Notes under the pieces: model-generated
Database searches by the model: none
Told to the model about the DNA's origin: nothing
The model's input: the letters and a program-made list of their open reading frames with translations, nothing else
Virus record (IMG/VR): IMGVR_UViG_3300007346_000151
Span: 1-28,956 of that record
Reading direction: 5' to 3' (one strand)
Source of the DNA: a virus
Length of the DNA: 28,956 nt
Program-made: the position numbers and the translations under genes
Shown here: one piece after another, positions 1 to 5,531 of the stretch
Numbering within the stretch: the stretch's first letter is position 1
Layout: each line of letters begins with the position of its first letter

Positions 1-182
1 GGAATCGTCTTATTAATCAGCAGCTTAGCGGCTTGGAACTCCGTGTTCGTCATCTCCTCCTCGCCCAAAGCGCACCGCTGGACCCTGCTCACGATTTGCC
101 CGGTCCTGATCCGCTCCCTGATTCTCTCGTGGTAAGCGGCTGGACGTTGGGTGGACCGTACGAGTTTAGTACCTGATGCCAT
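1..182 (-). CDS. Likely terminase small subunit, N-terminal part (cut by left edge)
   Basis: An open frame runs from an ATG at 180-182 leftward off the window, giving 60 residues. A GAGG ribosome site lies 7 nt upstream of the ATG. The protein begins MASGTKLVRSTQRPAAYHER and continues with an RIRTGQIVSRVQ helix, then ALGEEEMTNTEFQAAKLLIN. This arrangement (basic start, RERIR helix, 'G-E-x-EMTxTxxxAAxxLLxK' helix-turn-helix) is the one I know from small phage packaging proteins that recognise DNA for the large terminase. An internal ATG at 51-53 also has a GGAGGAG site, but the in-frame upstream extension keeps the family pattern, so I prefer 182. The call rests on recalled family resemblance of only the N-terminal half. 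Confidence 0.62.
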   Translation of the reverse strand, partial: MASGTKLVRSTQRPAAYHERIRERIRTGQIVSRVQRCALGEEEMTNTEFQAAKLLINKTI

Positions 183-380
183 TGATAATCCTCGTGAATC
201 TAAAGATGCACTTTGATAGCTGTGGGCTATGGTAACACTGTCTGTCTGTATGTCTCTACTCTGTGGGTCTGTGGGCAGGATGATCGCCCGATCTGGTCCC
301 TGTGGTCCTGATCAGTGTCTTGAATCGCTTGTGAAGGCGCTCAGCGTGTCTCTGTGGCTATCTGAGTGGGTGGTGCGTGT
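183..380. other. Non-coding gap between two leftward genes
   Basis: There is no credible open frame here on either strand. The plus strand is rich in GTCTG/GTCTC words (for example around 239-275). A small inverted repeat, ATAGC and GCTAT, lies at 216-230. It could hold a leader or promoter for the terminase gene, but I see no convincing -35/-10 pair. Confidence 0.4.
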
Positions 381-623
381 CTAGCATCCTGCATACCGCT
401 CGAAGCGGTTGTCGAACTGGCTGTCGAACTTCCATCGTTCGATCAGTTCGCGCCGAATGATGATGCGTGTTGATCTGATCACCTCGCATTCATCTTCGAA
501 CGGCTTGTCTTCAGTCGTCTCGTTTCTGAACTGTTCCAATGTTTCCAGCATGTCCCGGAGCGTGTTCGTTTCGGTGTTGCTGATGTTGGCGTGTATCTCT
601 GTCCAGTATTCATTCGTGTTCAT
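381..623 (-). CDS. Small hypothetical phage protein (80 aa)
   Basis: The start is taken at the ATG at 621-623 because AAGGAGAATGAA lies directly before it; the frame is open further upstream but without a ribosome site. The protein begins MNTNEYWTEIHANISNTETN and looks helical and charged, with a LRDMLETLEQFRNET stretch and an acidic EDECEVIRSTR segment. No family is recognised. Its ATG overlaps the stop of the upstream leftward gene (ATGA), so the two are translationally coupled. By position it belongs to the leftward unit that leads into the small terminase gene. Confidence 0.7.
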   Translation of the reverse strand: MNTNEYWTEIHANISNTETNTLRDMLETLEQFRNETTEDKPFEDECEVIRSTRIIIRRELIERWKFDSQFDNRFERYAGC

Positions 624-808
624 TTCATTCTCCTTTTGATCTCGTCTCTGTAGACTCGATCCGTGGCCTCGATCATTTCGCTGATGCTTACGCAACTGGC
701 TGGTATGTACTGGCTGTTCAGCCATTCTCTAAACTCTCGAAGCCCGGTCAGCGTCATCTTGCTGGCGCGGTTTCTGTGAATGTCGATCACTGCATTGTTG
801 ATGCTCAT
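620..808 (-). CDS. Small hypothetical phage protein (62 aa)
   Basis: This is the first gene of the leftward unit. It starts at the ATG at 806-808, preceded by CAGGAGAACGCC, the same type of ribosome site used by the rightward early genes. The product is short, charged and probably helical: it contains LTGLREFREWLNSQY and a C-terminal RVYRDEIKRRMK. No cysteine cluster, signal peptide or membrane segment is visible and no family is recognised. The stop overlaps the next start by four bases. The promoter should lie in the gap to its right. Confidence 0.7.
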   Translation of the reverse strand: MSINNAVIDIHRNRASKMTLTGLREFREWLNSQYIPASCVSISEMIEATDRVYRDEIKRRMK

Positions 809-1332
809 GGCGTTCTCCTGATTGGTGACCGCTGAGCGTCTTCACAAATGATTCAGGGCTTGTGGTGCTGCATGAGGTTCGGGGGATCGGCGTTGGCACA
901 GGCTCAGCTTCTCCCCGTCTCCCGTCTTCACCGTGTCCGTGTCAGTTATTGCGTTGCGTTGAATCTCAGCGGGTGCAGGCGTCAGGTCTGCCGTCTCCCC
1001 GTAGCAGCCTGTGCATGCCATATGGTGAGTCGTGAGTCTGACCGCCCCTGCGGTGCGTCTGATGCGCTGCTTCGCCGTCTCTGAACTGGGTCACAATGCC
1101 TGATCAGGGTCGTGGGGTCTGTCTCGTGTCTTGTTAAGTAGCAGCCGTGTGGCTGTCGCTCTATCCGCTGGCGTCCTCTTGGTCTGATCTCCAGACCGGG
1201 GTCCACTGCCGTCCTGATTGGTTGTCTCAGGGGTTCCGCTCAATGAGCGTCCCAGCGGCGATTGATTCTGAAAGAGCGGGTGGTTCCGGGGAGCGGCATC
1301 TCACCGCTCACTACGTTGGGCATCAAGTTCCC

Positions 1333-1420
1333 CCGGAAGTTCCCCAGAACCCGAAATTTATCTATTACATTTTTCTATCGGTATTCAGATTTCCATAGAA
1401 ACAAACAATCGAACTTCCGG
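1333..1420. repeat. 10-bp inverted repeat flanking an AT-rich island; possible origin or operator
   Basis: CCGGAAGTTC at 1333-1342 is repeated exactly in inverse orientation as GAACTTCCGG at 1411-1420. A direct repeat AAGTTCCCC (1325-1333 and 1337-1345) overlaps the left arm. Between the arms is the most AT-rich stretch of the gap. Paired protein sites around an easily melted stretch fit an origin or a divergent control region. This is inference; no known initiator box was recognised. Confidence 0.35.
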
Positions 1421-1431
1421 AACCAGCTCGT

Positions 1432-1863
1432 TGTCAAAAACGGCGAGGCGGCAATTCAGCCTCCGGCGACGAGGACTGCCGATACCTGCCGGACGGCCAC
1501 TGATCCGAAAGTGGCGAGGCCAAAGCCCCACGGCCAGACCGGGGTGACAGCGCCAACTGGGTCCGTCTTCGGACCAACCCACGAGGCCATGTCTCAGGCT
1601 CTTCGGAGAGTGCGTTCGCCGCGAATCCTTGGGGTGCAGACAGTCAAGACCGTGCGAGGTCTCTAAAGGTCGGGTGGAACTCCCGGCCCCTCTTCGGAGG
1701 ACGTGCCATGATCGACCCACGCTCCCTGACCCAGATTGGTAACGGGCGGAGGCGGACCAGCAAATCCTCGTGACTACCTGCTCCCTCCTGCACTGAGACG
1801 GAACCAAAGCGTACATTTCACTCTTCTCCTGAGATATGGCCCCGTTGTTTGGGGCTGTATCTC
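1432..1863 (+). ncRNA. Candidate structured RNA or long structured early leader
   Basis: Several consecutive strong hairpins fit in this stretch when read rightward: GAGGC/GCCTC (about 1445-1463), GGTCCG-TCTT-CGGACC with outer pairs (1558-1580), a CTCTTCGGAG stem near 1609-1618, GGTCGGG/CCCGGCC with one G-U pair (about 1668-1688), CCTC-TTCG-GAGG, and the 13-bp hairpin at 1831-1863. UUCG-type loops recur. No plausible protein is encoded. It could be a stable phage RNA or only the leader of the first early gene. It matches no RNA family I can name. Confidence 0.25.
1831..1863 (+). promoter_or_regulatory. Long hairpin before the first early gene
   Basis: GAGATATGGCCCC (1831-1843) pairs over 13 positions with GGGGCTGTATCTC (1851-1863), with two G-U pairs and a 7-base loop GTTGTTT. 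It ends 24 bases before the ATG at 1888, just ahead of the AAAAGGAGAAAA ribosome site. There is no T-run, so processing, stability or translational control is more likely than termination. Confidence 0.6.
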
Positions 1864-1887
1864 TGAACCCACCAAAAGGAGAAAACC

Positions 1888-2052
1888 ATGGAACGATTCA
1901 AGCCCATCTTCAAGCAAATGTATCTCAGCGAAGCCTTCGATATCTTTGAACGCTTTGTCGAGAACGTAATGGCACCGGACGCCGACGATGAAACGCGTGA
2001 GCGTATCGCGGCAGACCTCATCACCGCATTTCGCGAGGAGCTTCGGAAATGA
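1888..2052 (+). CDS. Small hypothetical early protein (54 aa)
   Basis: The ATG at 1888-1890 follows AAAAGGAGAAAACC, a strong ribosome site. The product starts MERFKPIFKQMYLSEAFDIF and ends FREELRK; it is mixed-charge, predicted helical, with an acidic APDADDETRERIAADL middle. No family is recognised. The stop overlaps the ATG of the next small gene (ATGA), which supports both as real. It is the first gene of the rightward early block. Confidence 0.65.
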   Translation: MERFKPIFKQMYLSEAFDIFERFVENVMAPDADDETRERIAADLITAFREELRK

Positions 2053-2138
2053 TCATCAGCATCATCTTGGTCTCGTTCGCTGGCATCATCACCGTACTGG
2101 CCTCCCGGCTGATCGGTAGAGATGTTCGTATCTGGTAA
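2049..2138 (+). CDS. Tiny membrane protein (29 aa)
   Basis: The ATG at 2049-2051 overlaps the previous stop by four bases. The product begins MIISIILVSFAGIITVLASR and ends LIGRDVRIW, so residues 2-18 form one hydrophobic membrane segment followed by a short positively charged tail. It could be a small inner-membrane effector, but nothing identifies a function. Support comes from the coupled start and coherent membrane-protein composition; at this length chance cannot be excluded. Confidence 0.5.
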   Translation: MIISIILVSFAGIITVLASRLIGRDVRIW

Positions 2139-2145
2139 TTCTGCT

Positions 2146-2161
2146 ACCCGCTTCGGCGGGT
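2146..2161 (+). promoter_or_regulatory. UUCG hairpin between early genes
   Basis: ACCCGC (2146-2151), loop TTCG, GCGGGT (2156-2161) is a perfect 6-bp stem closed by a very stable C-UUCG-G loop. It sits between the stop at 2138 and the ribosome site at 2191. No T-run follows. Confidence 0.6.
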
Positions 2162-2202
2162 TCAGAGATGCAGCCGCATCACATAACCACAGGAGAAACG
2201 AA

Positions 2203-2631
2203 ATGAACGCATACGAGAAAATGACCACTATGTTTTACGCTCTTTCAGCTCTGTTGAACCAGTGTTCAGCCATCACGGAAAACCATGTTCGCGAGGATGT
2301 TCCGGCGGCAGGTAAAGATGATGACAGCTACGAGCCGGGGAACTTCTACTACATCTCGAACGACGAGTATCTCGCCCTGAGCGAGACCTGTAACGTGGTC
2401 CGCATGCTTTGGAACGGCATCGAGACCAAGGATTTCGGTGACGAAAGCAAGACCATCATGAACGGCGTTCTGGACCTGTATCCACACAAATTCTGTGCAT
2501 CGTTCATCAGAGACGAATCGCTCAAGGATAATGACTTCGTGGTCGATAACTTCCGCAAGCTCCTGTACTCACTGCATCACGCAACGTATCGGGCAATGCG
2601 GCAGCACCCGGAAAACCCGTACGATTCATGA
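2203..2631 (+). CDS. Hypothetical early protein (142 aa)
   Basis: The start is set at the ATG at 2203-2205 behind CACAGGAGAAACGAA; the frame is open from 2122 but that part overlaps the upstream hairpin. The product begins MNAYEKMTTMFYALSALLNQ. It is acidic and mixed helical, with an EPGNFYYISNDEYLALSE segment and a C-terminal RKLLYSLHHATYRAMRQHPE helix. No recognised domain, signal peptide or metal-binding cluster. It sits alone between two hairpin elements with its own ribosome site, like its neighbours. Function unknown; early small phage proteins of this kind often act on host targets, but nothing here shows that. Confidence 0.72.
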   Translation: MNAYEKMTTMFYALSALLNQCSAITENHVREDVPAAGKDDDSYEPGNFYYISNDEYLALSETCNVVRMLWNGIETKDFGDESKTIMNGVLDLYPHKFCASFIRDESLKDNDFVVDNFRKLLYSLHHATYRAMRQHPENPYDS

Positions 2632-2637
2632 TCTCGT

Positions 2638-2690
2638 TGCCCTCTTCGGAGGGCATCTCCAAGCTACTGTCGAAGTGGCTTGAGAGATGC
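2638..2690 (+). promoter_or_regulatory. Double hairpin between early genes
   Basis: The first stem is TGCCCTC-TTCG-GAGGGCA (2638-2655), 7 bp with a UUCG loop. The second pairs GCATCTCCAAGCTACT (2653-2668) with AGTGGCTTGAGAGATGC (2674-2690), with one bulge and one G-U pair. The two share bases 2653-2655, so full forms compete slightly. The ribosome site of the next gene follows about 25 bases later. Confidence 0.6.
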
Positions 2691-2725
2691 CAACCCGGCA
2701 TCGTTTCACCATCAGGAGAACTGAA

Positions 2726-3205
2726 ATGACCAAGCGTATACTTTATGTCGGTACTGTGGCAGTGACTCGCATCCAAGAGAAATACCCGGACGATCACGTC
2801 TCTCGATACAAGAACAGCATCATAAGCGCGGAATACTGCACCCGCTTTGCCGCTGACTCGTGGGTCGAGGCCACGATGCACAGCCTGAAAGTCGCATTCG
2901 ACCCCACCCAGTGGCAGGACGGTATCGTCCGTGTCGACGCAAGGGTTGACGAGTACATCTTCGACCCGGAAGAACTGAACGAATACAAGCCTGACTTCGA
3001 GGTCGAGTTCGAGGTGACCATCACCAAGCGCATCACCACGACCGTCTCTGCGGAAACATGCGCGGAGCTGGGACATGCTGAAGACGAATACGGCGCGGAA
3101 GCCGCAGTCGAAGAGATGTTCGACAACGGAGACCTCGACGATGAAATCGAGGCAGAGTGCGAGTGGGATAGAGAGATATCCCTGCTGTCCGTCACCGAAG
3201 TTTAA
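2726..3205 (+). CDS. Acidic hypothetical early protein (159 aa)
   Basis: The start is the ATG at 2726-2728 behind ACCATCAGGAGAACTGAA. The product begins MTKRILYVGTVAVTRIQEKY. The N-terminal half is mixed; residues from about 80 on are strongly acidic, with EELNEYKPDFEVEFEVT, then ITTTVSAET and a GDLDDEIEAECEWDRE tail. The 'xVxFxVTxxxxxTVxAxx...A' pattern is common in small phage proteins of unknown function. The net charge is clearly negative, which is shared by DNA-mimic inhibitors, but charge alone proves nothing. No domain is recognised. Confidence 0.72.
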   Translation: MTKRILYVGTVAVTRIQEKYPDDHVSRYKNSIISAEYCTRFAADSWVEATMHSLKVAFDPTQWQDGIVRVDARVDEYIFDPEELNEYKPDFEVEFEVTITKRITTTVSAETCAELGHAEDEYGAEAAVEEMFDNGDLDDEIEAECEWDREISLLSVTEV

Positions 3206-3217
3206 TCGCCACCCACC

Positions 3218-3263
3218 GCCCCCGAAAGGGGGCAACCTCAAGGGGTCGGAACTCCGGCCCTTT
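3218..3263 (+). promoter_or_regulatory. Double hairpin between early genes
   Basis: GCCCCC-GAAA-GGGGGC (3218-3233) is a perfect 6-bp stem with a GNRA loop. It is followed by AAGGG(GT)CGG / CCG(G)CCCTT (3240-3263) around an AACT loop. The second stem resembles the one at about 1668-1688: both carry GGTCGG...GGAACTCC...GGCCC. Confidence 0.55.
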
Positions 3264-3297
3264 GATGTTGTCCCACTTTTACCATCAGGAGAATGAA

Positions 3298-3627
3298 ATG
3301 AATAGCGAATACGACTTCAATCCCGAACGCTGCAAGAAGGCAATCGAAGGTCTGAGCAAGATGGTTCACGACAACGGCTACACCGCCATCCCCACGAGGG
3401 ACAAGATGTTGCTCAAGGTCATCCTCGACGATCTGATCCTCGATATCGAGGCGCTACACCAACGCGCCGTCGAGCGCGACGAAGTTCTGAACAACATGAT
3501 GGATGCCATCAACCCGAACGAGGAGGGCTGGGGCTACTCCGCTGACGGTGAAGAACTCCGTGCCATCTATCACTGCTACACCGATGATGACGGCGCTCTT
3601 GTCGAAACGGAGCCGCTCAACCTTTGA
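3298..3627 (+). CDS. Hypothetical early protein (109 aa)
   Basis: The start is the ATG at 3298-3300 behind ACCATCAGGAGAATGAA, almost identical to the site of the preceding gene. The product begins MNSEYDFNPERCKKAIEGLS. It looks helical in its first two thirds (KMLLKVILDDLILDIEALHQ) with a short acidic tail GYSADGEELRAIYHCYTDDD. No known domain. It stands alone between hairpin elements, so it is probably expressed as its own cistron within the early transcript. Confidence 0.72.
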   Translation: MNSEYDFNPERCKKAIEGLSKMVHDNGYTAIPTRDKMLLKVILDDLILDIEALHQRAVERDEVLNNMMDAINPNEEGWGYSADGEELRAIYHCYTDDDGALVETEPLNL

Positions 3628-3663
3628 GCGCATTTCGGAACCTGTTTCGTGATAAGCTACTGC

Positions 3664-3719
3664 TATGGGTGGTGGAGGTCACCCATACCAGTGTCTTTTC
3701 TGAGGCACTTTTATATTGT
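3664..3719 (+). promoter_or_regulatory. Two hairpins, second followed by a T-rich run; possible partial terminator
   Basis: TATGGGTG (3664-3671) pairs perfectly with CACCCATA (3680-3687) around GTGGAGGT. AGTGTC (3690-3695) pairs with GGCACT (3704-3709), one G-U pair, followed by TTTATATTGTT. The T-rich tail makes the second a possible weak terminator or attenuator between 3627 and the gene at 3779. The TATATT at 3712-3717 has no matching -35. Confidence 0.45.
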
Positions 3720-3778
3720 TAAACAGCTATTTACCGCGTCTTTTCGACGCTTCATTTTACCATGAAAAGGAGACTGAA

Positions 3779-4531
3779 ATGGCAGCTCAAGTTCTACAAC
3801 TTTCACAGTACAAGTGCAAAGACGTGACCCGCAGCGAACTCGAAGGCGTGGTCCTTCCGCCAGTCACTGAAACGTATCAGCCGATACCTCACAGCTGGCT
3901 GCTCGATGAACTCAGCGACAAGCTGGCAGATATCGGGATCACCTTCGGCAAGCAGCACCACGGCTTGAGCCATGACGGCGCTCGTTACTTCGGCGTGATT
4001 CACCTCGAAGGATTCGCAGGCGTGGAAAGCGACTTGCAAATGCCCATGATGGGCGTTCGAAACTCGCTCGACAAACGCTTCGGCGCTCAGGTTTGCTTCG
4101 GCAACCAGATTATGGTTTGCGCTAACTTGTGTTTCTGGGGAACGTACATGCTTGGACGGAAACACACGCCGAACATCATGGTCGACTTGCCTGAAATGAT
4201 CAGCCGTACGCTCGAAGGCATTCCCGCCATGAACGAGTCGCAGAACAAGCGTTTCGACGCTTACCGCGAAGCTCGTTTGGGCCAGATCGCCGCTGACCAC
4301 ATGGTCGTCGAGATGCTGCGGCATGGCGCGGTCAACCCCGCCCGGATCGGCAAGGTCGTCGACGAGTGGGATCGCCCCACGTTTGATCACGGCAATGACC
4401 GCTCTGTCTGGCGCATGTTCAACGCCGCAACTCAGGCTCTCAAGGGTGTCAACGCCCACGAGATGCCTGCACGGACCATCGCGCTGACTCAGGTTTGCGA
4501 CGAAGCGACCGGGTTCAAGGTGGCGGCATGA
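3779..4531 (+). CDS. DUF932 family protein
   Basis: The start is the ATG at 3779-3781, just after AAAAGGAGACTGAA; 250 residues. The product begins MAAQVLQLSQYKCKDVTRSE. The segment at about residues 94-122, RNSLDKRF..QVCFGNQIMVCANLCFWG, with hydrophobic SHDGARYFGV before it, is the core signature of the DUF932 phage/plasmid family: a beta-rich core, an 'R-NS.D' motif and a Cys-containing strand. The family is common on phages and plasmids and its biochemical role is unknown; some members lie near DNA-transaction genes. Here it is followed by a coupled membrane peptide gene (ATGA overlap at 4528-4531). Assignment to the family is fairly sure; no function follows from it. Confidence 0.78.
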   Translation: MAAQVLQLSQYKCKDVTRSELEGVVLPPVTETYQPIPHSWLLDELSDKLADIGITFGKQHHGLSHDGARYFGVIHLEGFAGVESDLQMPMMGVRNSLDKRFGAQVCFGNQIMVCANLCFWGTYMLGRKHTPNIMVDLPEMISRTLEGIPAMNESQNKRFDAYREARLGQIAADHMVVEMLRHGAVNPARIGKVVDEWDRPTFDHGNDRSVWRMFNAATQALKGVNAHEMPARTIALTQVCDEATGFKVAA

Positions 4532-4647
4532 ATAAAGCCAAGCTCGTTCTGGAGACAGTGGCAGGAGCCTTCGGGTTCCTGCTGCTGATTGGAATCTGTG
4601 GTGCAGTCCTTTACGGGCTGGAGGAGATATTGAACGCATGGCTCTAG
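4528..4647 (+). CDS. Small membrane protein (39 aa)
   Basis: The ATG at 4528-4530 overlaps the DUF932 stop. The product begins MNKAKLVLETVAGAFGFLLL and continues IGICGAVLYGLEEILNAWL. Residues about 12-30 form one hydrophobic membrane helix rich in Gly and Leu, with a positively charged N-terminus. It is translationally coupled on both sides, since the next gene starts inside its last codons (4638). Function unknown; candidates include a membrane-targeting early effector. Confidence 0.55.
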   Translation: MNKAKLVLETVAGAFGFLLLIGICGAVLYGLEEILNAWL

Positions 4648-4859
4648 CATTCGCAGATCGACTGGCATGGGCGAAGGAGCAGTTCGAGGACAAGCTGGTG
4701 ATCCTTGAGGTCGCCGTCGAGAACTTCCGCAACTACGCCGATAACCGAAGACCCCATCAGGACGATGAGGATGACACACTGATGGCGGCAGCAGACTGCT
4801 TGCGGTTCGCTGAACGCCAGATACAGGCAGCACGAAATGTGCTGGAGGAGGGAAGCTGA
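4638..4859 (+). CDS. Hypothetical helical protein (73 aa)
   Basis: The ATG at 4638-4640 overlaps the upstream stop region by 10 bases; a GGAGGAG stretch lies about 11-14 bases upstream. The product begins MALAFADRLAWAKEQFEDKL and ends FAERQIQAARNVLEEGS. It looks entirely helical with alternating charges and an acidic HQDDEDD linker in the middle, so a two-helix hairpin is plausible. No domain is recognised. Near its end the gene contains a hairpin CAGCAC/GTGCTG (4828-4844). Confidence 0.65.
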   Translation: MALAFADRLAWAKEQFEDKLVILEVAVENFRNYADNRRPHQDDEDDTLMAAADCLRFAERQIQAARNVLEEGS

Positions 4860-4861
4860 CG

Positions 4862-4903
4862 CAATATCTTGTGCCTCCGGGCAACTAGAGGCACAACATA
4901 TTG
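4862..4903 (+). promoter_or_regulatory. Long 16-position hairpin, repeated element
   Basis: CAATATCTTGTGCCTC (4862-4877) pairs with GAGGCACAACATATTG (4888-4903): 15 of 16 positions pair, with a single C-C mismatch and a 10-base loop. The first 14 bases occur exactly in inverse orientation at 5244-5257. There is no T-run. The stem ends 28 bases before the ATG at 4931. It is the strongest stem in the early region and may bind a regulator or nuclease. Confidence 0.65.
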
Positions 4904-4930
4904 TGTTTCACTGACCAAAAAGGAGATGTA

Positions 4931-5077
4931 ATGACAGAAAACGAAGCGCACGATCTCGCTGACAAGATCGAGAGTACCGGGGTAGCGACCGCAAAAGTGG
5001 TTCGCATACTGCCGGAGGAAATTGATCCGCCCCGTCCGGGTGACAATGGATGGGATGTAGAGACCACCGTGAAATGA
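4931..5077 (+). CDS. Small hypothetical protein (48 aa)
   Basis: The ATG at 4931-4933 lies behind AAAAAGGAGATGTA. The product begins MTENEAHDLADKIESTGVAT and continues AKVVRILPEEIDPPRPGDNG, then WDVETTVK. The layout (short helix, beta strand, Pro-rich linker, Trp-containing end) is typical of compact phage proteins, but no family is recognised. It sits between the hairpin at 4862-4903 and a small GACAC/GTGTC stem at 5078-5092. Confidence 0.6.
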   Translation: MTENEAHDLADKIESTGVATAKVVRILPEEIDPPRPGDNGWDVETTVK

Positions 5078-5243
5078 GACACGCAATGTGTCGAGGAGGA
5101 ATGCCATGAGCCTGTATCGCAATGTGATCGGGCGTCAGGTTGGAAAGCATGCGCCATAGCATGCACCTGAAGCCAGCTACACCTCTTGCGTTGGGCGCTT
5201 ACAGTAACGGCGAAGCCCGTGAGGTCGATACGGGCATGGGAAA

Positions 5244-5298
5244 GGCACAAGATATTGTGTGCCGGAATGCAATCCCCCCCAAGATATGGGGGGGTTGC
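5244..5298 (+). repeat. Paired hairpins sharing an AAGATAT loop motif
   Basis: GGCACA (5244-5249) pairs with TGTGCC (5258-5263) around AGATATTG. Six bases later GCAA-T-CCCCCCC (5269-5280) pairs with GGGGGGG-TTGC (5288-5298) around AAGATAT. Bases 5244-5257 are the exact reverse complement of 4862-4875. The repeated CAAGATAT at or next to the loop in unrelated stems suggests a sequence-specific RNA or DNA ligand. Confidence 0.55.
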
Positions 5299-5372
5299 GA
5301 CACTATCAGGAGAAGTGCTAAAGTGTGCAGTAACGAGCTGACACGTGGGTAGTACGAGGTAAGTATCTCATC

Positions 5373-5531
5373 ATGATTCCCCCGTGTCTACCCGTCAGCG
5401 AGAAAATCGTTGGCAAGAGGCGCAAGCCCCCCATCAGATTTTCTACCCGGAATCCCGCTTCAAGACGGCGGCAAAACGGCAGATTGGTGTACCGGATTCA
5501 AAGTAAGCGCAAGCCTGTGAGCGCGGAGTAA
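5373..5531 (+). CDS. Doubtful small basic protein (52 aa)
   Basis: An ATG-to-TAA frame begins MIPPCLPVSEKIVGKRRKPP and ends IQSKRKPVSAE. It is very rich in Arg, Lys, Pro and Ser. A GAGGTAAG sequence lies 13 bases upstream, farther than usual. Its start sits inside the GCTGAC..GGGTAG stem. It may be a small nucleic-acid-binding protein, or an accident of a structured non-coding region; the latter seems somewhat more likely. Confidence 0.25.
   Translation: MIPPCLPVSEKIVGKRRKPPIRFSTRNPASRRRQNGRLVYRIQSKRKPVSAE

Larger units (their letters stand above)
809..1887. other. Divergent intergenic region, about 1.1 kb, hairpin-rich
   Basis: This gap separates the leftward unit (ending at 808) from the first rightward gene (1888). 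Open frames here (848-1084, 1147-1398 and 1262-1666 rightward; 982-1206 and 1385-1816 leftward) overlap each other, are Arg/Cys/Ser/Pro-rich, lack ribosome sites and look like chance frames. The sequence is full of short stems: CAGCC/GGCTG at 1142-1155, GGTCTG/CAGACC at 1181-1197, GAGCGG/CCGCTC at 1291-1309, TGGGTCCG-type at 1558-1580, CCTC-TTCG-GAGG near 1689-1700. An AT-rich island lies at about 1352-1410. By position it should contain the early and late promoters and possibly the replication origin, but I cannot point to a defined promoter. Confidence 0.55.

Noticed and set aside
1385-1816. 143-residue leftward frame in the divergent gap
   Set aside because: Arg/Ser/Gly/His-rich low-quality sequence crossing several strong hairpins; no ribosome site; overlaps an equally unconvincing rightward frame.
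809-1887. tRNA genes or a tmRNA in the gap
   Set aside because: No stretch with an acceptor stem, anticodon arm and GTTCRANNC T-loop in register; candidate T-loop words (near 877 and 1614) lack matching stems.
2522-3241. 239-residue leftward frame
   Set aside because: Spans two early genes and two hairpins in antisense and has no plausible start.
3700-3725. Promoter with TATATT at 3712-3717
   Set aside because: No -35-like hexamer at 16-18 bases upstream; the T-rich run is better read as the tail of a hairpin.
3803-4732. 309-residue leftward frame over the DUF932 gene
   Set aside because: Antisense to a recognisable DUF932 protein, Arg/Ser/Cys-rich at its start and without a ribosome site.
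5140-5352. 70-residue frame starting at TTG
   Set aside because: Crosses the GGCACA stem and the C7/G7 stem and ends in a third; the bases are better explained by structure than by protein.
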